Made by a program: the position numbers and the translations under genes. Of a stretch of DNA of 64,000 nucleotides, positions 46,140 through 58,333 are shown one piece after another. The stretch is from Lentinula raphanica. Its lineage: Eukaryota > Basidiomycota > Agaricomycetes > Agaricales > Omphalotaceae. Below the pieces are notes generated by a model that saw only the letters and a list, made by a program, of their open reading frames with translations, searched no databases and was not told where the DNA came from. The stretch is from NCBI GenBank assembly GCA_027919835.1, contig JANVFP010000008.1, forward strand, positions 1,240,001 to 1,304,000, read 5' to 3'. How positions within the stretch are numbered: the stretch's first letter is position 1; every line of letters starts with the position of its first letter.

Positions 46140-49100
46140 ATGTCCTCAGATGAGACAGTAAGGATTGGATGGAAAAAGAAAAGACTAGGTATGTCCTGTT
46201 ATTTCGATATACCACAATGCCCATAATTCTGATTCTCTTTTCAGGTAATGCATGTGATCAATGCAGGAGAAGAGTTAGTGGCCTTTTTGACTGGACTTAC
46301 CCATTGATCTTGAAGTATTTCTAGAAAATGTAGGTCGTCCCCCTCCTGAATCGGTGCTCGTCTCATAAACCATCTCTAGAAAATGCAGGTGGCATATCCT
46401 CTTCTCGATCTCTATCTCATGGATCGTCTTCAGGTGATAGTGCAACTCGCAACGGGAAAATGTGCACGAATTGCGCCGCATTCGCAATAGGTGACCGCGA
46501 ATCAAGTCTTCCTGTAGCTAGCTGACTTGACTAACTTCATGTTTAGATTGCACTCACGACGAACCCGCGAAAGTGAATATAATTTATCAGCCTGTCCTTT
46601 TCGACATTATTCGCTAATCGAGTCATCATTAGAAACGAGGGCCGAAGAGCGCGTATGACATGTTGGTTTGCATATTCGAACATAACACTCATTGCCTTCT
46701 AGTTACGTTGACAGACTTGAGAAACGGGTTAGTGGGCATTAACATTACAGAGGTTCAATCAATTTATCTGGATAATCAGGTGAAGACCATGGAAGATATG
46801 CTTAGGAAGGTTCGCATAATGAGTTGTCTCAATGCATATATCTATCTGGTCCTAAACGGAATTTTCAGTATAACGTCCAAGTAGACGATTCAAGAGACTC
46901 GCAATCCCCTTCTGCACAACCGATTCAGCCTCAATCTTCAGCCTCGACCGCCGCTGTGAACGACTACTCAAACTACAACGGAGTACCTTCCTCTATATCA
47001 TCCAATCCAGGCTACCCCAGCCTTGCCGCTGAATCATCAGCGTCTCCAGGGTCTATCAAAGAAGAGGAGGAAGAAGAAGACTTTGCTCATGTGGCTCTCG
47101 CAGATCATCTCAGCAAGCTATCTCTGAACACCGTCGAGCGACGGTTCTTTGGTCCATCTAGTGCATTTATGATCATGAAAAACGCACACAAGGTCAAAGA
47201 AGATGCGTTAGGCTACGAGAACCATCCATTCAAGAGGCCACAGTATTGGGGCATGCAGGCGGTGCGTGGATTACCTGTATCCGCTCTAGCATTCATTGCT
47301 GATTATCAATACCTGATTAGTGGGAAAAGGAGTCTTCAGAGCGCGAAAAGCCTGTATATACGTTCCCAGAACCTGACCTCATCTTCGCTTTGGTTTCTCT
47401 TTATTTCTCAGAGGTCAATGTCTTCCTACCTATCCTTCATGGGCCCAGTTTCAGAGAATGTATTGCCCAAGAACTACATCTTCGTGATCACAACTTTGGT
47501 ACCACCCTCCTATTGGTCTGCGCTGTGGCATCACGCTATTCAAACGATCCTAGAGTGTTCGCTGATCCATCTTCACAACTCTCATGGTAAGTCTCCGGGT
47601 AATAGAGGATGTTGCCACCTTTAATCTAGTTCTATCGATACATGGCCAGTGGCTGGCACTATTTTGACCAGGTAAGGATGGATGTGGCAGGTCATTACTT
47701 ACTTGTTTACTGATCATAATCTCATATGTAGGTGCAAATGATGCGGCGGTCCATCATCGAAGTTTCTACGATTCACGAACTTCAATTCTATTCTGTAAGC
47801 CTGTCTTGTTTCGGATACTAGTCAATAGACACTTAACATTCGCCAACGTGTAACGCCAGTTAGCAACAATCTACATGCTCGGTACTTCAAGCCCGGCTTC
47901 ATCATGGGTTCTATGTGCAGCAGGTATCAGGTTCGTCCAAGCGGGTCCTCTGGCTTCAGTTACGTCCATTTAGAACACGATTGTCCAGGTTCGCTGAAGA
48001 ATTGGGTGTACATCGCCGGCAGGTAGAAGGTCATAGATGGACTTCTCTCGATGAACAAATGCGTCGCGCTTTTTGGGTTCTGGTTTCCTTAGACAGATTG
48101 ATAAGTGGTTTCGTTGGACGGCCATCTGCAATCCGCGACGAAGAGTAAGTAAATTTGAGCTTTGTGTCTTGGCTGACGTCTTACTCGATCAATGTTTATA
48201 GTTTTGACTGTGAGCTGCCTCTCGAATGCGATGATGAATATTGGGAGAACCCCCAATATCCGGAGCTCTCTTTCAAGCAACCTGCAAATAAGCCTGCCCT
48301 AATCTCGTGTTTCAATTCACACTTGAGGCTGTGCGAAATTCTTGCGTTTGCGTTGAGGACGCTATATTCCACCAAGAAGTCGAAATTGCTCCTGGGCCGA
48401 GTTGGGGTAGAGTGGGAACAGAAAATAGTTAGGGAGATAGGCAAGCGTCAAAGAACCTACCACACCAAGTAGGGATACTGAGGATCCATGTGTAGACATT
48501 GCATTGCAGAAATGGTTCAAGGCAGTGCCAGAACATCGTACGTCCATGCCCTGTCAATACTAGTTCTATAACTGATCTGTCACTCTTTCTGCCAGTGCGA
48601 TGGAATCCCGCACAACGAAACGCCACTTTCTTTCGTCAGTCAGTCTTTTTGTACACGATGTTCTACAATGTGCAAATTCAGTGAGCAAGTTCATTGGATC
48701 ACACTGGTTCTTGCTGAATTTGGCATGTGCAGGGCTCATCGATATTTCCTACACAAGGCATCGCAGGCATCGTTCCACTCACTAGCCCAGTGTACAAATG
48801 CCGCACGATCGACCATCCATGTCCTGAATGTCTACATGCCGCATGGAATCATAGCCCTACCTCAAGTTCTGGTTCGTACCGTGATTGCTGCGGAGCTAAA
48901 CGGCCATTAACATTTCTTCAGTATAGTGCATTCATTTCAGCTATGGTGATTATGTTCAACCTATGGGGAAGCATACGCGCCGGCATCAAAATCAATCCGG
49001 AAAGTCATGAGAAAGACATCGAGAATGCGAAAGTGATTTTGAACATGCTTCATCAATGCGATCAGCGCTGGAATATCGCTGGGCGGTTTTGGTAAGAGAT

Positions 49101-49797
49101 ATCGTTCAAGGAAGAAGTCGAATTAAATATTGTTATGACATAGGGACATGCTCTCTGAGCTCTTGAAGCATTTAGATTTCAACACCATTCATCATCGGCG
49201 TAACCGTCACGAGCCTACTGACGGAATTCAACACCAAAATCAAGGCCCTTTGTCACAATCACAAGCGACTACCTCCTACCATAATCTTCCTACTCAAACC
49301 TATCCTCCCTACGCTTCTCAACAGATGGAGGGACAGGTTTCACCTGATTCTCAGCTTGCTTCTCAATTGTTGTATGGCTGGAGGCTAGCCGGTGAAACTC
49401 CGCCAGCCTGGACGAATCAGCAAATGCAGGATTCCTTGTCTCATGTCGACAAGAAGACGTTAGCATACCTTGAACAGATCTTTGGTAGGATGGACGATGT
49501 CCAAACTGATCGCGGAACTGGGACTGTATACGAGGATGCGGGTCAGAGTGTATATCAAAATACGAGTCAAGGTTATTACTCTACCTATCCTTCTGAGCTC
49601 CAACCCGGGTACGAGGGAGAGGCTTTGGCCCTGAGCGGAGGTAATGATAGTATTGGGGAATTCTGGCCTAATGGATTTGAGTGAGTGCACATCTGCTTAG
49701 CTCCGAAACCTATATAGTGACGAATATCTCTAGCTTTGACGCATGGAGTCACTTCGTGGAGAGTATGGGGCTTTCAGCTGGCGGGTCATATCAGTAA
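46140..49797 (+). CDS. Zn2Cys6 fungal transcription factor, paralogue 1
   Basis: A binuclear zinc cluster regulator with the fungal-specific middle homology region. The start MSSDETVRIGWKKKRL joins to GNACDQCRRR (first two Cys), and MCTNCAAFAI plus DCTHDEPAK supplies the last three. A dimerisation coiled coil follows (VDRLEKR joined to VKTMEDMLRK). The middle region has VERRFFGPSSAFMIMKNA, FALVSLYFSEVNVFLPILHG, FGTTLLLVCAVASRYSNDPR, RRAFWVLVSLDRL and FVGRPSAIRDEE. The end is Gln/Ser-rich (PYASQQMEGQVSPDSQ) with LAYLEQIFGRMDD. About 15 short introns are needed; one (48441-48495) is GC-AG. The third cluster Cys could not be placed: between CRRR and the SSSRSLSHGSSSG stretch no exon gives the usual Lys-x2-Cys. 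That exon may be missed or the finger may be damaged. It is divergent from prpD and followed by a paralogue. Confidence 0.8.
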
Positions 49798-50134
49798 ATC
49801 AAGGATGTTGCTCAAATTTCTCTTTGGAATTTCGTATGCAATCACATAGTCAAGCAAGTTGTGTTATATGGATATCTTGTTATTTATATCTGTCCATGCT
49901 GTAGCTGATTTTCCTTTTCGATACCTTGTGAGAACAGAACGATATCTGAAGACTGAAGTTGAGCAGCGGCACACCTGGCACGCTGAAGATATGATCATTG
50001 ATAATCCCGTTCTCTTTCAATCGAGCTCGGCCCTCGGTACGTAAAGATTGATCGTCGAAGGCCCTTTTAACCGTTCATGTATATTTATCGACTGGGGTCT
50101 ATCTTTGACCACTTACTGCCCTTTGCTATTCACC

Positions 50135-53100
50135 ATGTCGACGTTTGGTCAAGAAGGCATTACCAAAAACACTCGCAAAAGAGTGCAACATAGCTGCGAT
50201 TATTGTCGTCAGGATCACATTCTCTAAAGTCGCCGATGAAGATACTGACCATCATAAATAGGAAGGTGAGGATTTGCAATGGCCATATCATAAATGAGGC
50301 GTAGTCAACCATAGAGATTCCAACCGAGTCATTAATGTCTTCTAGGAGGAAAAGTAAGCCCTCTATTAGTTTCGATTTTCTATGACGCGTGCATATTGAC
50401 TTTCTCTTCCATCCCAGTCAAATGTGTGCCATTGGTCCTGTATCATACAAGCATGTCGAAATTTACGCAAGACTTTCTAGGTGATAGTGCTATAGTACCA
50501 GGAAACTGCTGCTCTAATTGCGCATACATCGGGGCGGAGTGTACACATGCACTACCAACCAAGGTAAGCTGCCTTATTCATAATTTAACTCTACTGCTAC
50601 AAGGTCGATTTCGGATACACAGAAAAGAGGGCCGAAGAATCCGTTCGTGGAACTTCTATGTAGTTTCCGAATATCAGGATGACGAGAGTTCGAATGTAGA
50701 TATGTGCAAGAACTCGAAGAAAGGATTCGAGTAATGTCCGAGAAATTGCGTGTCAAAGTAGGTTCCACCCAGCCTCTTATTTCCGATCCTTCGTGAATTT
50801 GGTCCAGTCATTTGAACTTCAAGACCAACAAGAAAACTCACTTGTTCCGTTAAATGGCTCGACCTCGACGAGATCCCTGCCTTCAAACCCGCTTTCTGCT
50901 GTTTTATCGCCAATTTTGTCGGATGGTAAAAGTGGTCTCTCTGGTCCGGACAACGAACTTCATTCTCCACCTTCGGTGTTGTGCTTAGATTTCGCTCGGG
51001 GTCAATTTTTTGGCCCTTCAAGTGGATTTACGCTCATGAAAAGGGCTTATGACCTCAAAACCGAGGCGTTGAATGATTATGACATATCAATGCATTCTTT
51101 GTGTCAACGTACTCAATACTGGGAAATGCATCCTGTGAGTACATTTTTCAAATTCCAATTTTCGATTCTGCAGTTCAACGCCGTCATAGTGGGAACAAGC
51201 TTCTCGAGACCAACAGATGCCCAGATATGAATTTCCGGACACTGATCTCATCAACTCACTCGTCTCTCTTTACCTCGTTAACGTGAACATTTTCTTCCCC
51301 ATCATCCATCCACCGACTCTCAAGCGGTTGGTTGCCGAAGGATTCCATGTTCGTGACCAAAATTTTGGTGCCACTGTTCTACTTGTTTGTGCTCTCGGAT
51401 CAAGATATTCTGATGATCCTAGAGTGCTACATACTCCAGGTTGCCAACTTTCATCGTGCGTCTTGAATTTTCAGGGCTTGCGTCTACTCATTCTCTTTCC
51501 ACGAGCGTAGTGGACATCGATGGTTTTCCCAGGTGAAGATGATTCGAGAATCACTTTTTGAAAGACCTACACTCTACAATCTTCAATCTATCTGTGTATG
51601 GGTTCGTTCGTCGTCAAAGCGCTCACACTGATCATCGGCATAGCTTGCGATCTTATACCTCATTGGAACTCCCGAACCGAAAGCTTCATGGCTTCTAGTT
51701 GCTCTAGGACTTCGTTTTTGTTGTGAACTCGGGCTTCACCGTCGAAAGCCTGATGGCCATACATGGACCCTCGAGGAAGAGCAGGAAAAAAGAGCATTCT
51801 GGTCAGCTAAATTTTGGAAAGCGAATTTGAGTTGGCTTATCATTGGATGCTGCATTGATATACTAGGGTCCTAGTAACTCTAGACAAACTCACAGCGAGT
51901 TTTCTTGGACGGCCATCTGCCATTCATGACGAGGAGTAAGCTTTCATCATATTTTCTCTTCTCGATAGGATCGAATAATTGCTACGACAGTATAGATGCC
52001 GATCTACCCCAGCAACTGAGCGATGAGGAATGGGAAGACCAAGAGCAATCGATCGAGAAACCGTCCATTGTCGCAGCCTTCATCAGCTATATACGTTTGT
52101 GCGATATATTAGACTTCGCATTGCAAACACTATATTCCACAAGAAAGTCCCAACTTATCCTTGGACTGGTCGGGCAGGATTGGCGGGAGAAGGTTGTCTA
52201 CGACTTGGACTCATCACTCAATGAATGGATCAATTCTCTTCCTAACTATCGTATGTCACTTACAGTTTCCCCAGTCTCACTTCGCATTCTACTTACCATT
52301 TGTTTGTCTCGAAGTGCGATCCGATTTAGGGAAGCAGAGTAGAGGTATATTTGCGTTGCAATCTGCCTTTCTATATACATCCTATTATCATCTCCAAGTG
52401 AAGTGGACCAAGTCGTGCTAGCTTTTGACTAAGACTCAACCAACTCGATCCTAGATCTACATACATCGTCCATTTCTTTCGAAACCAGCCTCTGGGACTC
52501 TTCCGTCACTCTCAATTTGTCTGACGGCGGCAAAATCCTGCGCGCGAGTGCTGGGCTGTCAGCAATCTGGCAGTCTGGCATCGCTTCCACATACACAAGT
52601 ATGTTGCTCTTTTGTTGTCATGCTGGATATCTTTGACCGTCCATTAATCAATTATTAGTATGCAGCTTTCGCTGCTGGAGTAATTCTACTTTTCTACCTT
52701 TGGGCAAACAAACGTGCAGGAATTACCATAGACCAGCATAGAGAAGTGCAAAGCGTAGAAATACTTTTGAGGGTTCTGGAGCAACAAGAAACGAAGTTTG
52801 CTAGTGCCGGACGCTTTTGGTGAATGTGTTGATCCTTCATGCTCTATTCTCACATTGACTCGTTTATTCGAGGGATATGCTCACAGAACTAAAGCGAGGA
52901 TACGATGCTCGGGGTGGGACGGACGGATTGAGGTCCCCACATTCAGAGAGTACTAGTTGGACGGGGGCCTCTGGAAATAATGTCGCAGAGAACGAAGCCG
53001 CGAAATCAGAACATTTCGAACAGCAGGCAGAACAGGAGTCAACTCAGCTTGCGATCGATGTTTGGGCGAAAGCACCTCCTGGATTCACGTATGTCTGCAG

Positions 53101-53201
53101 CTCGATATTCTTGCAAACTCTTCAACTTATGGAATGCTGACAGATATAATGAGTGGCTTTACTATATTGAAGATATGGGTGGAATGAGAGAAGCCCAATA
53201 G
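50135..53201 (+). CDS. Zn2Cys6 fungal transcription factor, paralogue 2
   Basis: A tandem paralogue of the upstream factor in the same orientation, 338 bp after it. Cluster pieces are MSTFGQEGITKNTRKRVQHS with CDYCRQ, then KVRICNG, then NCCSNCAYIGAECTH, so all six Cys are present. A coiled coil follows (YVQELEERIRVMSEKLRVK). The middle region has RGQFFGPSSGFTLMKRAYDL, WEQASRDQQMPRYEFPDTDL, LVNVNIFFPIIHPPTLKRL, ATVLLVCALGSRYSDDPRV and FLGRPSAIHDED, and later HRPFLSKPASGTLPSLSIC and the end EWLYYIEDMGGMREAQ. Introns fit GT-AG almost throughout (for example 51135-51189, 55 nt). The exception is the first intron, between CDYCR and KVRICNG, where no good GT donor keeps the frame. The binding domain is shorter at the C-terminus than in paralogue 1. 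It may be functional or in early decay. Confidence 0.78.
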
Positions 53202-53320
53202 AGTAGAGAAAATGACAATCTCGTTTTCATGATCGTTTATGAACTCAGATTATCTAGTTCTTCCCCATCCCTCATTTTTGTATTGAATGTAAGTAGATCA
53301 ACCCATTACACTTCATCGAT

Positions 53321-56300
53321 TTAGTCGTGCTGCTGACGACGTGGCCGTCCAGAGACCATCCTCATGACAGCATCTTTTGCAGCAATGATGTTATTTTCTG
53401 AACCTGGAAAGAGGCATGAAGTATTCATAAGGTCGAAGACAGGACAAGACATACCTATGATAACAATCGTGCTGTTTTCCTTGCTGACCTGAACATCTGC
53501 ACCAGTCTCTTGACGAATTCGCATCACATTGGCACCCTTGGATCCCACAATACGAGGGAAGGCGGTTCTATCGGGAAGGGTGAGGAATCCAATGGAGGAC
53601 ATGCTCTTAGCATGTTCGATTGCCTCTTGAACGAGCTTCTCAGCTCGTTCCAAACCCGCTTGATCTCGAGCCTTGAGAGTCCAAATGGAATCACCTTCCT
53701 CTGCGTCTTGGTAATTAGGCACAACTTCCCATTCTGCCTCTGGGACATCAGAATCCTCATCTTGGTCGATACGGGCCGCAGAAGCTCCATTAGAAGCAGG
53801 TCTAGCGGGAGTTTGGGGTTTCTGAGCCTGAACGGAGTGGTCGACCTGGACACCAAAGGACCGTAGAGTGCGGAAGAACTGGCCTTGCTGGGAGATGACA
53901 TGGTGATACTTCAAGGGTACGACAACAGTAGCAGTGAGGAGCTCTGGAGAAGCTGTCTTGACAGATTTCTAATGAAGCATTAGCCGTCAGATGATTCTCG
54001 GGATATGAATGCAATACCAACCTTCAAGGTATCAATTGCTAACTCACAAGCTGCGCGAGGACCTGTGACTTTAACTATGTTCGCAGGGTCCACATCACCG
54101 AAGTCAGCCGCATTTTCTGGTTCACCAACTTGAGCGTACGAGCGAGAACCAGGGAATTGAATTTGAGCGCCCGTACGATCCTGCAACTCGTTCAAGTGTT
54201 GACCACCTCTACCAATGAGATTGCGATGTTGTCCTGCAGGAACCTCGACCGCCATTACGACGCGGTCACGCAACGTAGCGACGGCCTTTTCCAATTCGGC
54301 TTTGAGCTTGTTAACAATAGCTGGCTCTCCGCGTAGACGGACTTCATTCGAGGGCTCTCCTTGACGAGGGCTGTAAAGGATGAGTAATCATTCATGAGCA
54401 GAAAGCCGGCACTGACAATTTGATGAGATTGGCCAGTACACGTGAGTCAGAACTTCCACCACAACGAGTGACAAGATCCTTCAGGCCCTGACCGCCAGCA
54501 CCAATTAACGTACGATGATATTTGCTATCCACGGGAACGGTAACAGAGATTTCCTCAGCAACTTGATCAGCGATGGCAAGAATGGCAGTTTTCGCAGCGT
54601 TGATTGCCTTCTTTGTTCCAGTGACTGTGATGTTGGTTTGATCTTCATCAACTCTCTCGACGTCGATTTGAGCTTCCGTCGTGTCCTTGATCTCGTTGAT
54701 AGATTTTCCACCTTTACCCAAAATACGTGCAACAGAACGGGTAGGGACAGTGAATTTGAGAACATTGTTGGTTTCCTTCTCATATTCAACCGCCTGGAGT
54801 ATATCTAGTTTAGAGTTTAGGGTGATAAAGTTCATAGAATGGACCCACCTCAATGAGTTCCGCCTTCGCGCCAGCGACACCCTTTTTGCCACCCTTAATC
54901 AGGACTTCATCGAGCTTCAGGGGCTCTCTAGTCTTTCCTTCGCCGTTTTCTGCAGTTTGACGGGGGAAAGTGATCTTGACAGAATATTTTTCCTCCAGGC
55001 GAACAACGTACTTGCCTGGAATGTCAGATTGAGTTAGAAAGGGATCGTTGAAGGACAATATGAATAAACCTTACCCTGTGATCCAATTAAACTAGAATGG
55101 TACTTGCTCGGGATTTGAAGAACTTCAGAGGTCTCATCCGCCTGTTGGGATCAGTGAGACTGACTGCAAACTGTGACCAGAAATTGGTCCTCACGAGTTT
55201 TTCGATCTGAGCAATGATTCGCTTCTGTGCTTCCTCGACGTTCTCTTTTCTCCCGGTAATCTATAAGTGGTATCAGTATACCTGAGGATGACGCCCAAAT
55301 GCAAGCTCCCAAGATTGAACAAACCTTGACTTTTGATTTGTAGTGAACAGCCTTTTTCTTCTTGCCTGATTCTTTCTCGTCAACGTCGTCTGAAACATCC
55401 ACACGGACGCCAAGTTGATCCCGAAGTTTGTTGATACCAGAACCTTGAGCACCGACGACCCGTCCGACAAATTCCCTGTCAATGTCGAACACGGTCGACT
55501 ACACAAGGGCAATGCATCAGCGTAAGCAAACTCAATCACAGCCATGTACCAACATAGCTGTTGACAATTTCATCGTTCTTAGCGTTCTCTACGATCTGAA
55601 GAATTTCCTTGGTGGCACGAGTAACATCGACGCTTGTACCCCGGATGAGTACAGTATCTTCAGTAGCAGAATCACCGGCGTCCAGTCCGAATTTGATGGA
55701 GAGCGCTTTGTCTTCGCCGATGATACTAAACAAAACTTGGTGAGCAAACGTACATGTATGCGTATACCAAGCTCACGCATTCAATGTCGTTCCCCCTTGA
55801 CCAATGATGGCCTCATGCCAGCGTTTCTCGATCTGCAGAGTTTCACTCTTGACGTCGGCGGCTTCCTTGGCCATCTTGGTAAGCTCTTTGGTAACTTCAT
55901 CCAGACTCTTAGCCCTATCGTCAGGAGAAGGAGATGCGGCTTTGCTGAACGGATCATAGACCAAAAGAACAGAAGATCGTTCAGCAGATTCGGGTGGGAA
56001 GTAAACCAGGACGTTGTGAGTTTCATGGAATTGCTTGATCCTGAAAGATGATCAGAATGAGAAAAAATCAGAGCATACAACAACTTACTTTTTCGCGTTC
56101 TTGCCGTTGATGACACGATGAACAAGCCAATCGATGGTGACCTCTCTGGTAGCACCAATATGTTTCCCAATGAATTCTGAGACTTGCCTAACGACGGCGT
56201 CAACGGCGGGTTTATCGCCAACGATATCCAGAACCAGAGAATGAGCACGGTCAATGGTCGCGGGTGTAGGAGTGAAGACCGAAACGCCAGGATGTTTGTC

Positions 56301-57710
56301 GCTCAGCGTCTTAGGATAACTGATACGCTTCATGTATTCCAAAAGTTGCTTGGACACGGCCACAGGTCCAGGAAGAGGGAATTCATGGATATATTTAGAG
56401 TTGGCCTGTTCCATTACTGCTGCAAGACCAGAGGAAAGATCGACGGGACGACCCCAGATAGTGATCTCATCGCTCGGTTCGTCAAAGTTGACTACGACAG
56501 CACATTTGCTCTTGGTCATGATGTCCTGAGCATCCTTGCCTACCAAGAGACGATGCTGTCTCTTAGGTAGAGCAATCTTAATCTGAGTTAATCCAGACGA
56601 AAGCTCAGTGATATCAGCTTTGATGAGATCAACGACACGATGAACAGTGTCGCGTTCACCACTCGCAGTGATCTCGGACTGGACACTCTGGAGCTTGAGT
56701 TCACCGCCCTGGGCGGCTTCCTCATAGACAGACTTGCGAGCCAGGATGAAAGGAAGGACGTTGGACGGGATATCACGAATGCGCTGGGTGCTCCTAGAGG
56801 TCTTGGACGCAATGATCTGCTTGATCAGATCGACAGCCTCAAGCGCAAGTGGTTTAGGACCTGTGACAGTAATTGTGACCGAAGGCTCCTCGTCCTCGTC
56901 ATCTCCAGCGGCATGCCCATTCGTGACACCATTGACAGAGTCCTTGGGAGGAATCTCGATCTTGGCACCGGTTTGATCACGGAGTTGTTTGAGTGTTGCG
57001 CCTGATGGTAAAATGACATAGTCAGTGTTGGAGGAAGCCAACGTGAATGCAGAAGGGTACCTTTAGGTCCAATGATGGTCGGTATCGTAGAAATCGGGGC
57101 AGGAACGCGGAAAGTTTCCTGAAGACATATCAGTAAGCGCGTGTTGTTCTTAAGAACTCATATAGAATACATACAACCGGACTCATAAGGGACAGCAGCA
57201 TTCTCTTAGCCTTGTCCAACTCTCTCTGCGACTCAGCCTTGATATGGAACGTGGTCTGACGGCTTCGCTGATTTCCAGAAGCTTCTATCTTGACCTTGTA
57301 CTTTGCCATGACTTGCTTGATGATTTCTCCAAGAGTGACCGGTTTGTTGTCCTTATTGGTAGGCTCAGTCGTCGCGAGAGTGAAGGAGTCAGTGAAGACA
57401 GGCTGCTTGCTAATGACGGGTTTGATACGAGGGCCATTAGAAGCGCCCCAAGCCGATTGGGTGGCTCCCCTTGTTGCTGAAGCTGAAACTGAAGGGCCAA
57501 GAGAAGGAAAAGCCGAGTGGGAGTCGGTGTCGAGTTCCTGCTTAACGGGTTTGGAGCGATGCTCGGTTTGCTCCTCTTCACTGGCCGGAGCGAAAGGGTC
57601 CGGGGCACCTTCCATGTCATGCCTCTTCTGTGTAATGCGAGGTGGTCAACAGGATGCAAGTCACTTTCTCGACAAGAAGTTACCTGGAGGTCAGCAGCAG
57701 AAAGAGCCAT
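53321..57710 (-). CDS. SCP160: vigilin/Scp160-type multi-KH RNA-binding protein
   Basis: A large protein built of KH domains that binds mRNA at ribosomes and the ER membrane (Scp160 in yeast, vigilin in animals). It starts MALSAADLQ, then after an intron KRHDMEGAPDPFAPASEEE. About ten KH units can be followed toward the C-terminus. Several keep the GxxG loop: KRWHEAIIGQGG, REFVGRVVGAQGSGINKLRD, ARILGKGGKSINEIKDTTEA, YHRTLIGAGGQGLKDL, HRNLIGRGGQHLNELQDRTG and FPRIVGSKGANVMRIRQETG. Earlier units are diverged (for example HRLLVGKDAQDIM), as in yeast Scp160. About ten short introns split it. The end RRQQHD precedes TAA at 53321. It is divergent from ERO1, with 623 bp between start codons; both products act at or near the ER. 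Confidence 0.92.
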
Positions 57711-58333
57711 TGCGGGTGTCCGAAGAACGAATAGCCTGAGACGAAAAGAACCAAGAAATGTGAGCCAACGCTAAGCGTAGCAGTTGGCCTATAAGGGATG
57801 ATGGTGGTAAGAATATAAGATGATTTGCGCGTATTCGTATTCGTTTTCGTGGGACCGGAACTCTCGGCTATATTTGGCACGGTATGTTTTGAACGTCAGC
57901 GATGAGCTTGCTGCAATTTCTACTTGATATTCAGCAGAATCTGTCTCTCATTCAGAGTGCTTTGGTACTTATAACATTAGTTTTGTGGAAATTATCCTAT
58001 TTCCAACCAAAACAAGCAGCCAAATTTACGTGTCAAGACGCGTTCTAGACATGAGCCCCAGGTTGACGCGATCCAGAGTAACTGAGGGAAGAGTGCACTG
58101 CATGCCGCGAAGATTCCGGTATTTGCCATCAAGTATATTCTCTTGACATCGTCCCTAACATCGAGGTCGAAATAAAGAGCGCGTGTGACAGAGACTCGGG
58201 GAAGACTTCGGCCAAAGTGCCACGTCAGGATTTCTGAAATAGCTCCTATCTTTGTAACTTCATCATTCATGCGTGCACAAACATTTCTACTACTCTAATC
58301 TTCCAACCTCACTCCTTCTCCACAGAGCCACTC
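57711..58333. promoter_or_regulatory. divergent promoter region of vigilin and ERO1
   Basis: It contains no gene. The sequence CCACGTCA at 58220-58227 reads TGACGTGG on the other strand, about 107 nt before the ERO1 start codon. An upstream ATG at 58270 opens a 9-codon frame (MRAQTFLLL then stop) in the ERO1 leader. Confidence 0.6.
58220..58227 (-). promoter_or_regulatory. candidate unfolded-protein-response element
   Basis: TGACGTGG on the minus strand is identical to the core UPRE bound by XBP1-type bZIP factors in animals, and resembles sites of the fungal Hac1/Cib1/Hxl1 class. Its position in front of ERO1, a standard UPR target, makes it plausible. An 8-bp match alone is weak evidence. 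Confidence 0.5.
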
